The notes: generated from the letters alone by a model not told the origin. Shown: positions 1 to 7,120, counted from the first letter of the stretch. The stretch: 8,785 nucleotides of DNA from an uncultured Campylobacter sp. (GCF_937973075.1 NZ_CALBWL010000016.1:1-8785), one strand, 5' to 3'. Translations and numbers: made by a program.

Positions 1-785
1 GAATCGCTTACTGTAACGGGCTTAGCCTGCATTTGATAGAGCTTTTCGGCTGTGTAGATCGCGACGTTGCCGGCGCCTGAAATTGTGCAAATTTTGCCGT
101 GCAGCGAATCGCCTCTGGTAGCGAGCATCTCGTTTGCAAAATAGACCGATCCGTAGCCCGTAGCCTCGGTGCGCGCAAGGCTGCCGCCCCAGCTTAGCCC
201 CTTGCCCGTAAGCGCGCCGTCGAATCTGCGGGTGAGCTTTTTATACGCGCCGTACATATAGCCGATCTCGCGGCCGCCCACGCCGATGTCGCCCGCAGGC
301 ACGTCGGTATTGGAGCTGATTAGGCGGTGAAGCTCAAGCATAAAAGCTTGGCAAAATCTCATAATCTCGCCGTCGCTCTTGCCCTTGGGATCAAAATTTG
401 CGCCACCTTTTGCGCCACCGATATTAAGACCCGTGAGGGAATTTTTAAAAATTTGCTCAAACCCTAAAAATTTTAAAACGCCCAAATTTACACTCGGATG
501 AAAGCGCAGACCGCCTTTGTAAGGGCCCAGAGCGGAGTTAAACTCTATGCGATATCCAGTATGCACGCAGGGCTCGCCGCCGTCGCTCATATAGACGACG
601 CGAAACATCATCGTGCGCTCGGGCGCCAAAATGCGCTCTAAAATTTTATTTTTCACATACCTCTCATCGCGCTTTAGAAGCGGTATGAGCGAGTATAAAA
701 TTTCGGTCGATGCCTGGATAAAGACCTCCTGACCGGGATTGGCACGCTTTAAATTTAGCAGCAAGCCGTCGATGTAAGACTTCAT
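1..785 (-). CDS. gdhA: NADP-type glutamate dehydrogenase, N-terminal 261 residues (3' end outside window)
   Basis: Hexameric glutamate dehydrogenase; interconverts 2-oxoglutarate plus ammonia and glutamate in the cytoplasm. I translated it by hand from the ATG at 785 down to the left edge, with no stops. The visible part covers the substrate domain and the start of the Rossmann domain. KGGLRF carries K90, FKNSLT carries K114, GGAKGG carries the presumed catalytic K126, and PAGDIGVGGRE carries D166. These sit at almost the same numbers as in the Clostridium symbiosum enzyme (K89, K113, K125, D165). GLSWGGS is at about 197-202, and GAGNVA at 237-242 is the dinucleotide-binding turn. The common GGGKGGSDFDP is GGAKGGANFDP here. 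An AGGAGG ribosome site lies 4 nt before the ATG. The start overlaps the mqnA stop by 4 nt (ATGA), so the two are probably translationally coupled. NADP preference is inferred from family resemblance. Roughly 190 C-terminal residues are missing because of the window edge. Confidence 0.95.
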   Translation of the reverse strand, partial: MKSYIDGLLLNLKRANPGQEVFIQASTEILYSLIPLLKRDERYVKNKILERILAPERTMMFRVVYMSDGGEPCVHTGYRIEFNSALGPYKGGLRFHPSVNLGVLKFLGFEQIFKNSLTGLNIGGAKGGANFDPKGKSDGEIMRFCQAFMLELHRLISSNTDVPAGDIGVGGREIGYMYGAYKKLTRRFDGALTGKGLSWGGSLARTEATGYGSVYFANEMLATRGDSLHGKICTISGAGNVAIYTAEKLYQMQAKPVTVSD

Positions 786-1474
786 AGTTCCTCCTTTTGA
801 ACTGGATTAAATTTTAATTTTTTGGCTTTAGCGATAAATTTTTTCAGCGCCAGCTCCTCGCGGACGCCGATTTTGTAGCTTATAAATTTTAGATAATTTA
901 AAATTTCACGCTCTTTTATGCCGCGCGAAAGGGCGTAGCTTTGCAGGATATATCTTGGAATTTTAATGCGCGAACGTAAAAATTTCGTCGCCAGGCGCGC
1001 GTAAGCCTTATCGTTTTTCACGCAGCACAGCCGCCCAAAAACAAAGGGCAAGCCCGTACGCTGCTGCCAAATTTCGCCCAGATCGTAGAATTTATCCTTG
1101 CCCTGCGAAAGCAGCGCCTTTAGAGCATTATCGCCGATTAGCACCTCGCCGCGAAGATCCAGCACGCGAGCCAGCATATTTGAGCTCATAGACGCGGGAT
1201 CGAGTCTGGGCGCCGAGTTTTTGTGCACGAGCACGCTTAGCACTTCCCGCTTTGCGACGATTCCAAGAGGCAGCTTGCGGTATTTTGCGCGGCGACTTTC
1301 GATGCTGGAGATTACCGCGGCATCTATACGCCTATAATAAAGATCGGCGCAGAGTTTGCTCGGCACCCCTTTTTTAAATTCTATCGATTTTTTAACATAA
1401 GACGGCAGCGGAAGGGATTTTAAAAATACGTGAAATGGGAGCAAATTTAGATAATCGATTTTGCCTAATAACAT
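782..1474 (-). CDS. mqnA: Chorismate dehydratase MqnA (futalosine menaquinone pathway)
   Basis: MqnA removes water from chorismate to give 3-[(1-carboxyvinyl)oxy]benzoate, the first step of the futalosine route to menaquinone, which Campylobacter and Helicobacter use instead of the MenFDHCBE route. The 230-residue protein has the small periplasmic-binding-protein-like fold expected of MqnA and no signal peptide. Recognisable segments are the N-terminal GKIDYLNLLPFHVF (4-17), DAAVISSIES in the first third, a GDNAL segment near the middle, and DLGEIWQQRTGLPFVFGR (131-148), typical of the family. The last part is a basic helical tail. The ATG at 1474 has GGAG 6 nt upstream. The TGA stop overlaps the gdhA ATG by 4 nt. 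A strong hairpin and a competing structure lie just upstream, so expression may be uncoupled from the genes before it. From memory, the C. jejuni counterpart is Cj1285c, in the same neighbourhood. Confidence 0.9.
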   Translation of the reverse strand: MLLGKIDYLNLLPFHVFLKSLPLPSYVKKSIEFKKGVPSKLCADLYYRRIDAAVISSIESRRAKYRKLPLGIVAKREVLSVLVHKNSAPRLDPASMSSNMLARVLDLRGEVLIGDNALKALLSQGKDKFYDLGEIWQQRTGLPFVFGRLCCVKNDKAYARLATKFLRSRIKIPRYILQSYALSRGIKEREILNYLKFISYKIGVREELALKKFIAKAKKLKFNPVQKEEL

Positions 1475-1481
1475 AACTTTC

Positions 1482-1538
1482 TCCGAATTTAGCGCAGGAA
1501 AAGAGGGTTAAATTCCGGCGCTAAATCGGAATTTAACC
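1482..1538 (-). promoter_or_regulatory. Possible RNA switch or attenuator in the mqnA leader: two mutually exclusive hairpins
   Basis: Read as minus-strand RNA, hairpin A pairs GGUUAAAUUCCG (1538-1527) perfectly with CGGAAUUUAACC (1517-1506), leaving a 9-nt loop AUUUAGCGC. It is followed by CUCUUUUCCU, a mediocre U-tract, so it could end transcription after the lipoprotein gene. Hairpin B uses that loop plus the last four stem bases (UCCGAUUUAGCGC, 1530-1518), paired with GCGCUAAAUUCGGA (1495-1482) with one bulged U. Its 3' arm includes GGA of the GGAG ribosome site of mqnA (1484-1481). A and B cannot both form. The pairing is seen in the sequence; the regulatory role is inference. The simplest alternative is a plain terminator or processing hairpin with chance extra pairing. 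Confidence 0.45.
1506..1538 (-). terminator. 12-bp perfect hairpin between the lipoprotein gene and mqnA
   Basis: Inverted repeat 1506-1517 / 1527-1538 with a 9-nt loop and no mismatch. On the minus strand it is followed by CTCTTTTCC, so it could be a leaky intrinsic terminator for the gltX-to-lipoprotein genes. On the plus strand it is followed by AAAAATTTT, which is weaker. Only about 30 nt separate it from the mqnA start, leaving little space for a separate promoter. Partial read-through into mqnA-gdhA is therefore likely. Confidence 0.55.
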
Positions 1539-1552
1539 AAAAATTTTAAAGT

Positions 1553-1924
1553 TTATTTGACCTCGGTGATCGGGATGGATTTGTATTTGCTAAACTCCAC
1601 TATGCCCTCACCTTTTTTGAAGTGGATACTCACTCCGTCTTTGTTTTCCATATAGATGCCGTCTGCGGCACGCTCGCGCTTGAGGTTGTAGCTTTTGCCG
1701 CTATCGTCCTTTAACACGGCGGTATTGAAATCGTCGTTTGAGCTAAGCGATAGTTTTTTGCCCTTGTCATCGACAAAATAGAAGGTCTTCGCATTCTCTT
1801 TGGTTATAGTTTTTTCGCTCTGTGCTTGCTTATTCATAGCGCTATCCGGGGATTGGCGGAGCTGGTTTGAGCCGCATCCTAGCAAAACTAACGCCAAAGC
1901 GGCGCACGATAGAACTTTAAACAT
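1553..1924 (-). CDS. Small outer-membrane-type lipoprotein, MliC-like C-terminal region
   Basis: A 123-residue putative lipoprotein. The N-terminus has a short basic start, a hydrophobic stretch and a lipobox LLGC, with the acylated cysteine at residue 17, so it should be anchored in the outer or inner membrane facing the periplasm. A polar linker (about 18-45) leads to a beta-rich region of about 75 residues. The pattern 'F..DDGK..L..........AVL.DDSGKSY.L....AADGIY...DGV...FKKGEG' resembles MliC/PliC, the membrane-bound inhibitors of c-type lysozyme. The Y-x-C opening and closing cysteines of that family are absent, and the usual Ser-Ala-Ser-Gly loop reads AADG. The lysine of the second loop may be retained in FKKGEG. 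Its ATG overlaps the pncB stop by 8 nt, with AAGGAG inside the end of pncB. The lipoprotein call is firm; lysozyme inhibition is a weak inference. Confidence 0.8.
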   Translation of the reverse strand: MFKVLSCAALALVLLGCGSNQLRQSPDSAMNKQAQSEKTITKENAKTFYFVDDKGKKLSLSSNDDFNTAVLKDDSGKSYNLKRERAADGIYMENKDGVSIHFKKGEGIVEFSKYKSIPITEVK

Positions 1925-3365
1925 ATTTCTCCTTTAAATTGAGGTTACACTCGTTGATGAGTGATTTTCGGATATCCCAAAGCTTTTGAGAGAGATCTAC
2001 TTTGTAGCTTTGCGGATGGACGTTGCGAAGGTGCTCAAGCCAAAATTTGCTCTTCTGCTCCTTGCTAAAACGCGCGATCTCGCTTACCGTGCGGCGGATG
2101 CCTACGAATTTGCCCTCCCTAAAAACGGGACGTAAGAGCTTATGCGCGCTGAAATTCGTTAAAATTTTACGCTTGTAGGTGTAAAGAGGATGGAAAATTT
2201 CAAGCGGCGCGCTCTCGTCTATGCTCTCTTCATCAAGCGCGATCAGATCGGCAAGTGCCATGCCGTTATCTTTGTCGTAGAGTCTAAAGACCTGCTTATA
2301 GCCGGGGTTATTGATCTTGCGCGGATCGTTTGAAATTTTGATCTTAGCCACGATCTCGCCATCTTTTTCGATACCGCTTAGCTTATACACGCCGCCGAGG
2401 CTCGAACTATCTCCGCCGGTGATGAGCCTCGTGCCGATCCCCCAACTATCGATTTTAGCGTCGAAAAGCTTGAGCTGATCGATCGCGTATTCGTCTAGAT
2501 CGTTAGATGCGGTGATCTTTGCGTTCTCAAAGCCCGCAGCGTCGAGCATCTTACGCGCCTGCTTGGTTAGATACTCCAGATCGCCCGAATCGATGCGAAT
2601 TCCAAGCGGCTCATGACCGCTCGCGCGAAGCTCTTTAAAAACTGTAATCGCATTCGGCACGCCGCTTGCGAGAGTATCGTAGGTATCGACAAGCAAAAGC
2701 GTGCTGTTCGGATAAATTTTAGCGTAGGCGCGAAATGCCTCCAGCTCGCTATCAAAGCTCTGAATCCACGAGTGCGAGTGGGTACCGATCGCAGGGACGC
2801 CGAATTTCTTTGCGGCGAGTACGTTTGACGTGGCACTGCAACCGCCTATAATCGCAGCTTTTGCGCCGTAGATGCCGGCACTTTGCCCCTGAGCGCGGCG
2901 CAAGCCAAACTCCATCACCGAATCACCCTTAGCGCTAAAATTGATGCGCGAGCTTTTCGTAGCGATGAGAGTTTGAAAATTTATAGTATTTAGGATCGCG
3001 GTCTCGATGAGCTGTGCTTCCATGATATTTGCCTTGACGCGAATTAGCGGCTCGTGCGGAAATACGATCTGCCCCTCATCCATTGCGTAAATTTCGCCGC
3101 TAAATTTAAAGCCTCTTAGAAATTCCAAAAATTCCGGCTTAAATAAATTTAAACTTTTTAGATACGCAATATCGTCCTCGCTAAATTTTAAGTTTTCGAT
3201 ATAATCCACGACCTCGCTTAGGCCGCAAAATATCGCGTAACCGCCGCCGCTTGGGTTTTTGCGATAAAAAACGTCAAAAACCGCCGTCTGATCGGGCTTT
3301 GTAAAAAAATAGCCCTGCATCATGCTAAGCTGATAAAAATCGGTAAGTAAAGCCAAATCTTTCAT
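1917..3365 (-). CDS. pncB: Nicotinate phosphoribosyltransferase
   Basis: Cytoplasmic enzyme of the Preiss-Handler route. It joins nicotinate and phosphoribosyl pyrophosphate, with ATP hydrolysis, to make nicotinate mononucleotide for NAD(P). The 482-residue length fits bacterial NAPRTases. Landmarks in order are LLTDFYQLSM (6-15), GLRRAQG (154-160), GTHSHSWI (194-201; H198 is the likely phosphorylated histidine), VDTYDT (226-231), RIDSGDL (257-263), ASNDLDEY (286-293) and GIGTRLITGGD (309-319). The C-terminal part continues with a PGYKQVFRLYD segment. The ATG at 3365 is followed at once by the conserved N-terminus and has a modest GAGG-type ribosome site. It lies 45 nt after the malic enzyme gene and overlaps the lipoprotein gene by 8 nt, so it belongs to the same transcript. 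From memory, C. jejuni has upp, another phosphoribosyltransferase gene, at about this point of the neighbourhood. Confidence 0.95.
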   Translation of the reverse strand: MKDLALLTDFYQLSMMQGYFFTKPDQTAVFDVFYRKNPSGGGYAIFCGLSEVVDYIENLKFSEDDIAYLKSLNLFKPEFLEFLRGFKFSGEIYAMDEGQIVFPHEPLIRVKANIMEAQLIETAILNTINFQTLIATKSSRINFSAKGDSVMEFGLRRAQGQSAGIYGAKAAIIGGCSATSNVLAAKKFGVPAIGTHSHSWIQSFDSELEAFRAYAKIYPNSTLLLVDTYDTLASGVPNAITVFKELRASGHEPLGIRIDSGDLEYLTKQARKMLDAAGFENAKITASNDLDEYAIDQLKLFDAKIDSWGIGTRLITGGDSSSLGGVYKLSGIEKDGEIVAKIKISNDPRKINNPGYKQVFRLYDKDNGMALADLIALDEESIDESAPLEIFHPLYTYKRKILTNFSAHKLLRPVFREGKFVGIRRTVSEIARFSKEQKSKFWLEHLRNVHPQSYKVDLSQKLWDIRKSLINECNLNLKEKYV

Positions 3366-3410
3366 TTTCGCCTCTTAAAATTTAATCTCGCCTCGTGCAG
3401 GAGCAAAAAA

Positions 3411-4667
3411 TCATAGCTTTTTAGCTTCCAGACTCTTTTTATAAGCTGCAGCGTCGAAGTCTTTGACGCGAGCAACGCCGTCATCTACAGAAGCTTTTGC
3501 GACCGCCGTCGAGATCACGGCAAATACGCGCGGATCGAAAGGATTTGGGATCACGTAGTCTTTGCCGAATTTTAAGTTATCTTTGCCCAGCATCTTGCGG
3601 ATTTCCGCAGGAACCTCTTCGCGAGCAAGATCTGCCATCGCGCGCGCCGCCGCAATCTTCATATTTTCGGTGATCTTTTTGGCTCTTACGTCAAGCGCGC
3701 CGCGGAAGATATACGGAAAGCCCAAAACGTTATTGATCTGATTTGCAAAGTCGCTTCTGCCCGTGCCTACGATCGCGTCGTTTCTTACTTCCTCGACCTC
3801 GCTTGGATAAATTTCCGGTACCGGATTTGCAAGCGCAAAAATGATCGGATGCGGCGCCATAGTCTTTACCATCTCTTTAGTTAAAACGCCCGGCTTGCTA
3901 AGGCCCAAAAACATATCGGCTCCCCTAATCGCGTCCTCTAGCGTGCGATCTGCGGTGTCTAGGGCAAATTCTTTCTTTTGCTCGGTAAGATCGGTGCGGC
4001 CCTTGTGGATCACCCCTTTGGAATCGAGCATTATGATATGTTTAGCGCCTAAATTACGATACATCTTTGCGCACGCTATGCCAGCAGCGCCCGAGCCGCT
4101 GACTACGATCTTCATATCCTCGATCTTTTTGCCGCTGATAAGGGCTGCATTGATTAGCCCTGCGCCCGTAATCATCGCAGTACCGTGCTGATCGTCGTGC
4201 ATGACGGGGATATCGACGGCTTTTTGTAGCTCGCGCTCGATCTCGAAGCACTCCGGAGCTTTAATGTCCTCTAAATTTATACCGCCGAATGTAGGCGCAA
4301 GCGCTTTGCAAATTTCAATTATCTTTTTAGGATCTTTTTCGTCGATCTCGATGTCAAACGCATCGACGCCGCCGAATTTTTTGAACAAAACCGCCTTGCC
4401 CTCCATTACGGGCTTTCCGGCGATTGCGCCGATATCTCCGAGGCCTAAAACCGCCGTGCCGTTAGTGATAACGGCTACGAGATTTGCTTTATTCGTATAT
4501 TTAAACGCTGCTTCATGATCACCTTCGATCACCTTGCAAGGCTCCGCGACGCCCGGCGTATATGCAAGCGCCAAATCCTCCGCCGTAGCGCACGGGGTTT
4601 TTACATTCGTTCCAATTTTACCGCCTATGTGGTACTTCAAAGCCGCTTCAACGTTTACTTTAGCCAT
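3411..4667 (-). CDS. NAD(P)-dependent malic enzyme, short form (MaeB-type without phosphotransacetylase domain)
   Basis: Oxidative decarboxylation of malate to pyruvate with reduction of NAD(P), in the cytoplasm. It links the citric acid cycle to pyruvate and NADPH supply. The 418 residues cover only the malic enzyme core; the phosphotransacetylase-like tail of the long MaeB proteins is absent. Visible motifs are LAYTPGVAEPC with Y36 as the likely general acid, ITNGTAVLGLGDIG (67-80), MEGKAVLFKKFGG with K91 as the likely general base, the metal ligands E133-D134 in NLEDI and D159 in HDDQHGTA, the Rossmann turn GSGAAG (190-195), and FALANPVPEI further on. The ATG at 4667 is 1 nt after the gltX stop, and its AAGGAT ribosome site lies inside the last codons of gltX, so translation is probably coupled. 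Cofactor preference cannot be decided by eye. From memory it is the counterpart of C. jejuni Cj1287c. Confidence 0.93.
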   Translation of the reverse strand: MAKVNVEAALKYHIGGKIGTNVKTPCATAEDLALAYTPGVAEPCKVIEGDHEAAFKYTNKANLVAVITNGTAVLGLGDIGAIAGKPVMEGKAVLFKKFGGVDAFDIEIDEKDPKKIIEICKALAPTFGGINLEDIKAPECFEIERELQKAVDIPVMHDDQHGTAMITGAGLINAALISGKKIEDMKIVVSGSGAAGIACAKMYRNLGAKHIIMLDSKGVIHKGRTDLTEQKKEFALDTADRTLEDAIRGADMFLGLSKPGVLTKEMVKTMAPHPIIFALANPVPEIYPSEVEEVRNDAIVGTGRSDFANQINNVLGFPYIFRGALDVRAKKITENMKIAAARAMADLAREEVPAEIRKMLGKDNLKFGKDYVIPNPFDPRVFAVISTAVAKASVDDGVARVKDFDAAAYKKSLEAKKL

Positions 4668-4668
4668 T

Positions 4669-6048
4669 TTATAATCCTTTTTTGATTAAATTTGAAATTC
4701 TCGTTTTAACTTCGTCGCTTCCTAAAATTTCACAAATTTCAAAAATCGACGGACTTACGCTCCCCCCCGTGATCGCGACGCGCAGCGGCTGAGCAAGATC
4801 CTTTAGCTTGGCGCCGTTTGCGTCCAAAAACCCCATCGTCCTTTCCTCGCACTCCTTTGCATTTAAATTTGCGCTTAGAGTATCCGAAAATTTTGCGAGT
4901 AAGCTTAGCGAACTTTCGGTTACAAATTTCTTATACGCCTTCTCGTCGTAGCAGCTCGGGCGATTTAGAAGGATTTTAATGCCCTCGGCCATCTCCACTA
5001 GCGTCTTTGCGCGCTGTTTGTACTGCTGCGCGATGAGATGTTTTTTCGCGTGCGAACGGATATCGACGCCGAATTCCACAAGCTGCGCGGCAAGCTCGTC
5101 GTCGTCAGAGTTTTTAATATAATGCGCGTTTAGCCACTCAAGCTTGGTTTGATTGAAGGTGCTGGCACTCTTGCTGATATGGTTAGGATCGAAATATCGC
5201 TTCATCTCCTCCATGCTAAAAATTTCATCATCCCCGTGGCTCCAGCCCAGGCGCGCTAAGAAATTTAGCAGAGCCTGCGGCAGATAGCCCATGCGCTTAT
5301 ACTCCATCACGTCGGTAGCGCCGTGGCGCTTACTTAGCTTGCTGCCGTCGGCGCCGTTGATCATCGCGACATGATAAAATTTCGGGATTTTAAAGCCTAG
5401 CGCGTTATACAGCACGATCTGCTTCGGGGTGTTGCTTAGATGATCGTCGCCGCGGATCACGTCCGTGACGCCCATCAGTGCGTCGTCGATCACGACCGTA
5501 AAGTTATACGTAGGCGTGCCGTCGGAGCGCGCGATGATGAAATCGTCCAAAATATCGGCGGCATTAAATTTTATCTCGCCCTTGATGCCGTCGTTAAATT
5601 CTATCATGCCGCTAAGCGGGGCTTTTATACGCACTACAGGCTCGATCCCAGCAGGCGGCGTGCCGGTAAAGTCGCGATAGCGGTTATCGTAGCGCGGGCG
5701 CTCTTTGCGAGCTTCCTGCTGCGCTCGCAGCTCGTCAAGCTCGTCCTTGCTCATATAGCACTTGTACGCCTTACCCTCATCTAGCAGCTTTTGGACATAT
5801 TGTTTGTAAAGATCGAAGCGCGAGCTTTGATACACGATCTGCCCGTCATAGTCCAGATCGCACCACTTAAAGGCCTCCTCGATCGCCTTAGCAGCCTCCT
5901 GCGAATTGCGCTTCAAATCAGTGTCCTCGATACGCAGCAGGAATTTGCCCCCGTTTGCTCTAGCGTAAAGATAACTAAAAAGCGCCGTTCTAAGTCCGCC
6001 GATATGTAAATATCCCGTAGGACTCGGCGCAAAACGAGTTACTATCAT
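4669..6048 (-). CDS. gltX: Glutamyl-tRNA synthetase (GltX1-like)
   Basis: Class I aminoacyl-tRNA synthetase that charges tRNA(Glu). I chose the ATG at 6048 (459 residues, MIVTRFAPSPTG) because AAGGA lies 6 nt upstream and the family starts just before this motif. An in-frame TTG at 6063 would add five unconserved residues and place the ribosome site inside the gene. Motifs are PSPTGYLHIGG with the HIGH box at 15-18, RIEDTD, the DNRYRDF-GTPP-GIEPVVRIK region of the connecting domain, TYNF-VVIDDALMGVTDVIRGDDH, and the KMSKS-equivalent KLSKR at 237-241, followed by a helical anticodon-binding domain. From memory it resembles H. pylori GltX1 much more than GltX2, which charges tRNA(Gln). Many of these bacteria have both, so a second copy is expected elsewhere. 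First gene of the minus-strand operon. Confidence 0.95.
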   Translation of the reverse strand: MIVTRFAPSPTGYLHIGGLRTALFSYLYARANGGKFLLRIEDTDLKRNSQEAAKAIEEAFKWCDLDYDGQIVYQSSRFDLYKQYVQKLLDEGKAYKCYMSKDELDELRAQQEARKERPRYDNRYRDFTGTPPAGIEPVVRIKAPLSGMIEFNDGIKGEIKFNAADILDDFIIARSDGTPTYNFTVVIDDALMGVTDVIRGDDHLSNTPKQIVLYNALGFKIPKFYHVAMINGADGSKLSKRHGATDVMEYKRMGYLPQALLNFLARLGWSHGDDEIFSMEEMKRYFDPNHISKSASTFNQTKLEWLNAHYIKNSDDDELAAQLVEFGVDIRSHAKKHLIAQQYKQRAKTLVEMAEGIKILLNRPSCYDEKAYKKFVTESSLSLLAKFSDTLSANLNAKECEERTMGFLDANGAKLKDLAQPLRVAITGGSVSPSIFEICEILGSDEVKTRISNLIKKGL

Positions 6049-6057
6049 AAAATTCCT

Positions 6058-6086
6058 TTGCAAAAATTACCATTTAATGTTATAAT
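6058..6086 (+). promoter_or_regulatory. Predicted sigma-70 promoter of the SurA-like gene
   Basis: An extended -10, TGTTATAAT (6078-6086), matches the TGnTATAAT consensus exactly. A partial -35, TTGCAA, sits at 6058-6063 with a 17-bp spacer. The predicted start is near 6093, giving a leader of about 40 nt. The -35 box partly coincides with the ribosome binding site of the opposite gene gltX. Predicted by eye only. Confidence 0.6.
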
Positions 6087-6098
6087 CGCGATCTTGTA

Positions 6099-6113
6099 AT
6101 TATAAAGCAAAAA
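6099..6113 (-). promoter_or_regulatory. Predicted sigma-70 promoter of the gltX operon
   Basis: The minus strand reads TTTTTG-CTT-TATAATT, with TATAAT at 6104-6099. It resembles the Campylobacter sigma-70 pattern, a T-rich -16 element ending in G before a perfect -10 and no clear -35 box. The predicted start is near 6092, about 44 nt before the gltX ATG. It overlaps the promoter of the opposite gene. Confidence 0.55.
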
Positions 6114-6132
6114 GACTAAATAAAGGTTAAAA

Positions 6133-7023
6133 ATGATAAAGAAACTGCTTTTTTCCGCAATGATATGTGCCGTTTGTGCAAATGCCGAAGTAGTAAACGG
6201 CGTCATCGCCGTGGTAGATAATGAGCCCATCACCGGCTACGAACTAGCCAAAGTTCAAAAACTAACGGGCGCTTCGCCGCAAGCTGCGATGGAAATTTTA
6301 ATCGGGCAAAAGCTGCAACAATCCGAGATTAAACGCCGCGGCATCGCGGTAAATGACGCGGAGATCGACGCGAGACTCAAAGCGATCGCCGATCAAAATA
6401 AGCTTAGCTTAGACCAACTCAAAACCGCCGTGCAAAAGCAAGGCATGAACTACGATGACTTTAAAGCAAATATCCGCCGCACACTGCTTGAAGAAAAGCT
6501 CTATGGCTCGATATTCGCAGACGTACAGCACCGCACGACCCCCGAAAATGTTAAAAAATTTTACAGCCAAAATAGTTCATTATTTACAACCTTCGATAGC
6601 ATCACGCTCACCCGCTACATCGCAAAATCGCAAGCTCCGCTCGATAAGATCCGCACAAATCCAAAGCTCCGTCCGAGCGACGTGTATGTGATGAAGGGAA
6701 CCCTCAAGGCCAATCAAATGGATGAGGGGCTCAAATACATCGTCACGAATGTCGAGCAGGGCAAATTTTCGCCGATCATCCCTACGCGCAACGGCTACGA
6801 GATGTTTTACGTAAACGACAAAAAGGGACTTCGCACGCTTGATTTTGACAGTGTGCAAGACAAGGCGATCGAGGGCTACGTAACTTCCGAGCGCAAAAAA
6901 GCTGTCGCCGAGTTTAACGACAGACTCCGCTCAAACGCTAATATCCGCATTATCGAGCGTCCGCAGGCAAAATCGCAAGGCGCAAAAACCGCCCCAAAAG
7001 TTAAAGTGCAAAAAAGGCAGTAA
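6133..7023 (+). CDS. Periplasmic SurA/PpiC-like chaperone with parvulin-type domain
   Basis: Predicted periplasmic protein that probably helps fold or escort outer-membrane proteins. Residues 1-18 are a signal peptide (basic MIKK, hydrophobic core, ANA cleavage before E19). Residues 19-130 form the SurA-type helical chaperone region, with the usual opening 'VVNGVIAVVDNEPITGYEL', then EILIGQKLQQSEIKRRGI, and repeated charged helices. Residues about 135-232 are in the parvulin position but diverge: the typical A-R-H-I-L start of the isomerase domain reads SITLTRYIAKSQ, and the domain ends in NGYEMFYVNDKKG. A return helix follows, then a basic, Q/K-rich tail (about 277-296). At 296 residues it is shorter than E. 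coli SurA, which has two parvulin domains. From memory it is the counterpart of C. jejuni Cj1289, also next to gltX. AAAGG lies 7 nt before the ATG. Chaperone activity is more secure than isomerase activity. Confidence 0.88.
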   Translation: MIKKLLFSAMICAVCANAEVVNGVIAVVDNEPITGYELAKVQKLTGASPQAAMEILIGQKLQQSEIKRRGIAVNDAEIDARLKAIADQNKLSLDQLKTAVQKQGMNYDDFKANIRRTLLEEKLYGSIFADVQHRTTPENVKKFYSQNSSLFTTFDSITLTRYIAKSQAPLDKIRTNPKLRPSDVYVMKGTLKANQMDEGLKYIVTNVEQGKFSPIIPTRNGYEMFYVNDKKGLRTLDFDSVQDKAIEGYVTSERKKAVAEFNDRLRSNANIRIIERPQAKSQGAKTAPKVKVQKRQ

Positions 7024-7075
7024 ATTTTAAAATCTGCCGCCATACATTAAATTTTATAGAATTTAACACCGATAA

Positions 7076-7120
7076 CGCGAGGGCAAGCGCGCAGCTTGTC
7101 CGCTCGCGCATAAAATTTTT
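7076..7120 (+). terminator. Bulged GC-rich hairpin after the SurA-like gene
   Basis: The stem is CGCGAG / GG / CAAGC on the left (7076-7088), loop GCGCA (7089-7093), and GCTTG / T bulge / CC / G bulge / CTCGCG on the right (7094-7108). That is 13 base pairs with two single-base bulges. CATAAAATTTTT follows, so the U run starts 7 nt after the stem. It lies about 50 nt after the stop codon and no other gene is close, which supports termination of the SurA-like transcript. Confidence 0.6.

Noticed and set aside
1098..1337. Plus-strand open frames opposite mqnA, pncB, malic enzyme and gltX
   Set aside because: All lie antisense to recognised genes with intact motifs, lack ribosome sites, and are shadows of GC-containing codons.
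6049..6063. Upstream TTG start for gltX adding five residues
   Set aside because: The ATG at 6048 has a well-placed AAGGA, which would be inside the coding region if the TTG were used, and the extra residues are not part of the family's N-terminus.
6045..6233. Minus-strand open frame across the divergent promoter region
   Set aside because: It overlaps both predicted promoters and the signal-peptide codons of the opposite gene, has no ribosome site, and reads as low-complexity antisense.
7071..7120. CRISPR repeat or tRNA in the spacer after the SurA-like gene
   Set aside because: There is a single inverted repeat, not repeated elsewhere, with no cloverleaf or CCA-end pattern; a terminator explains it better.
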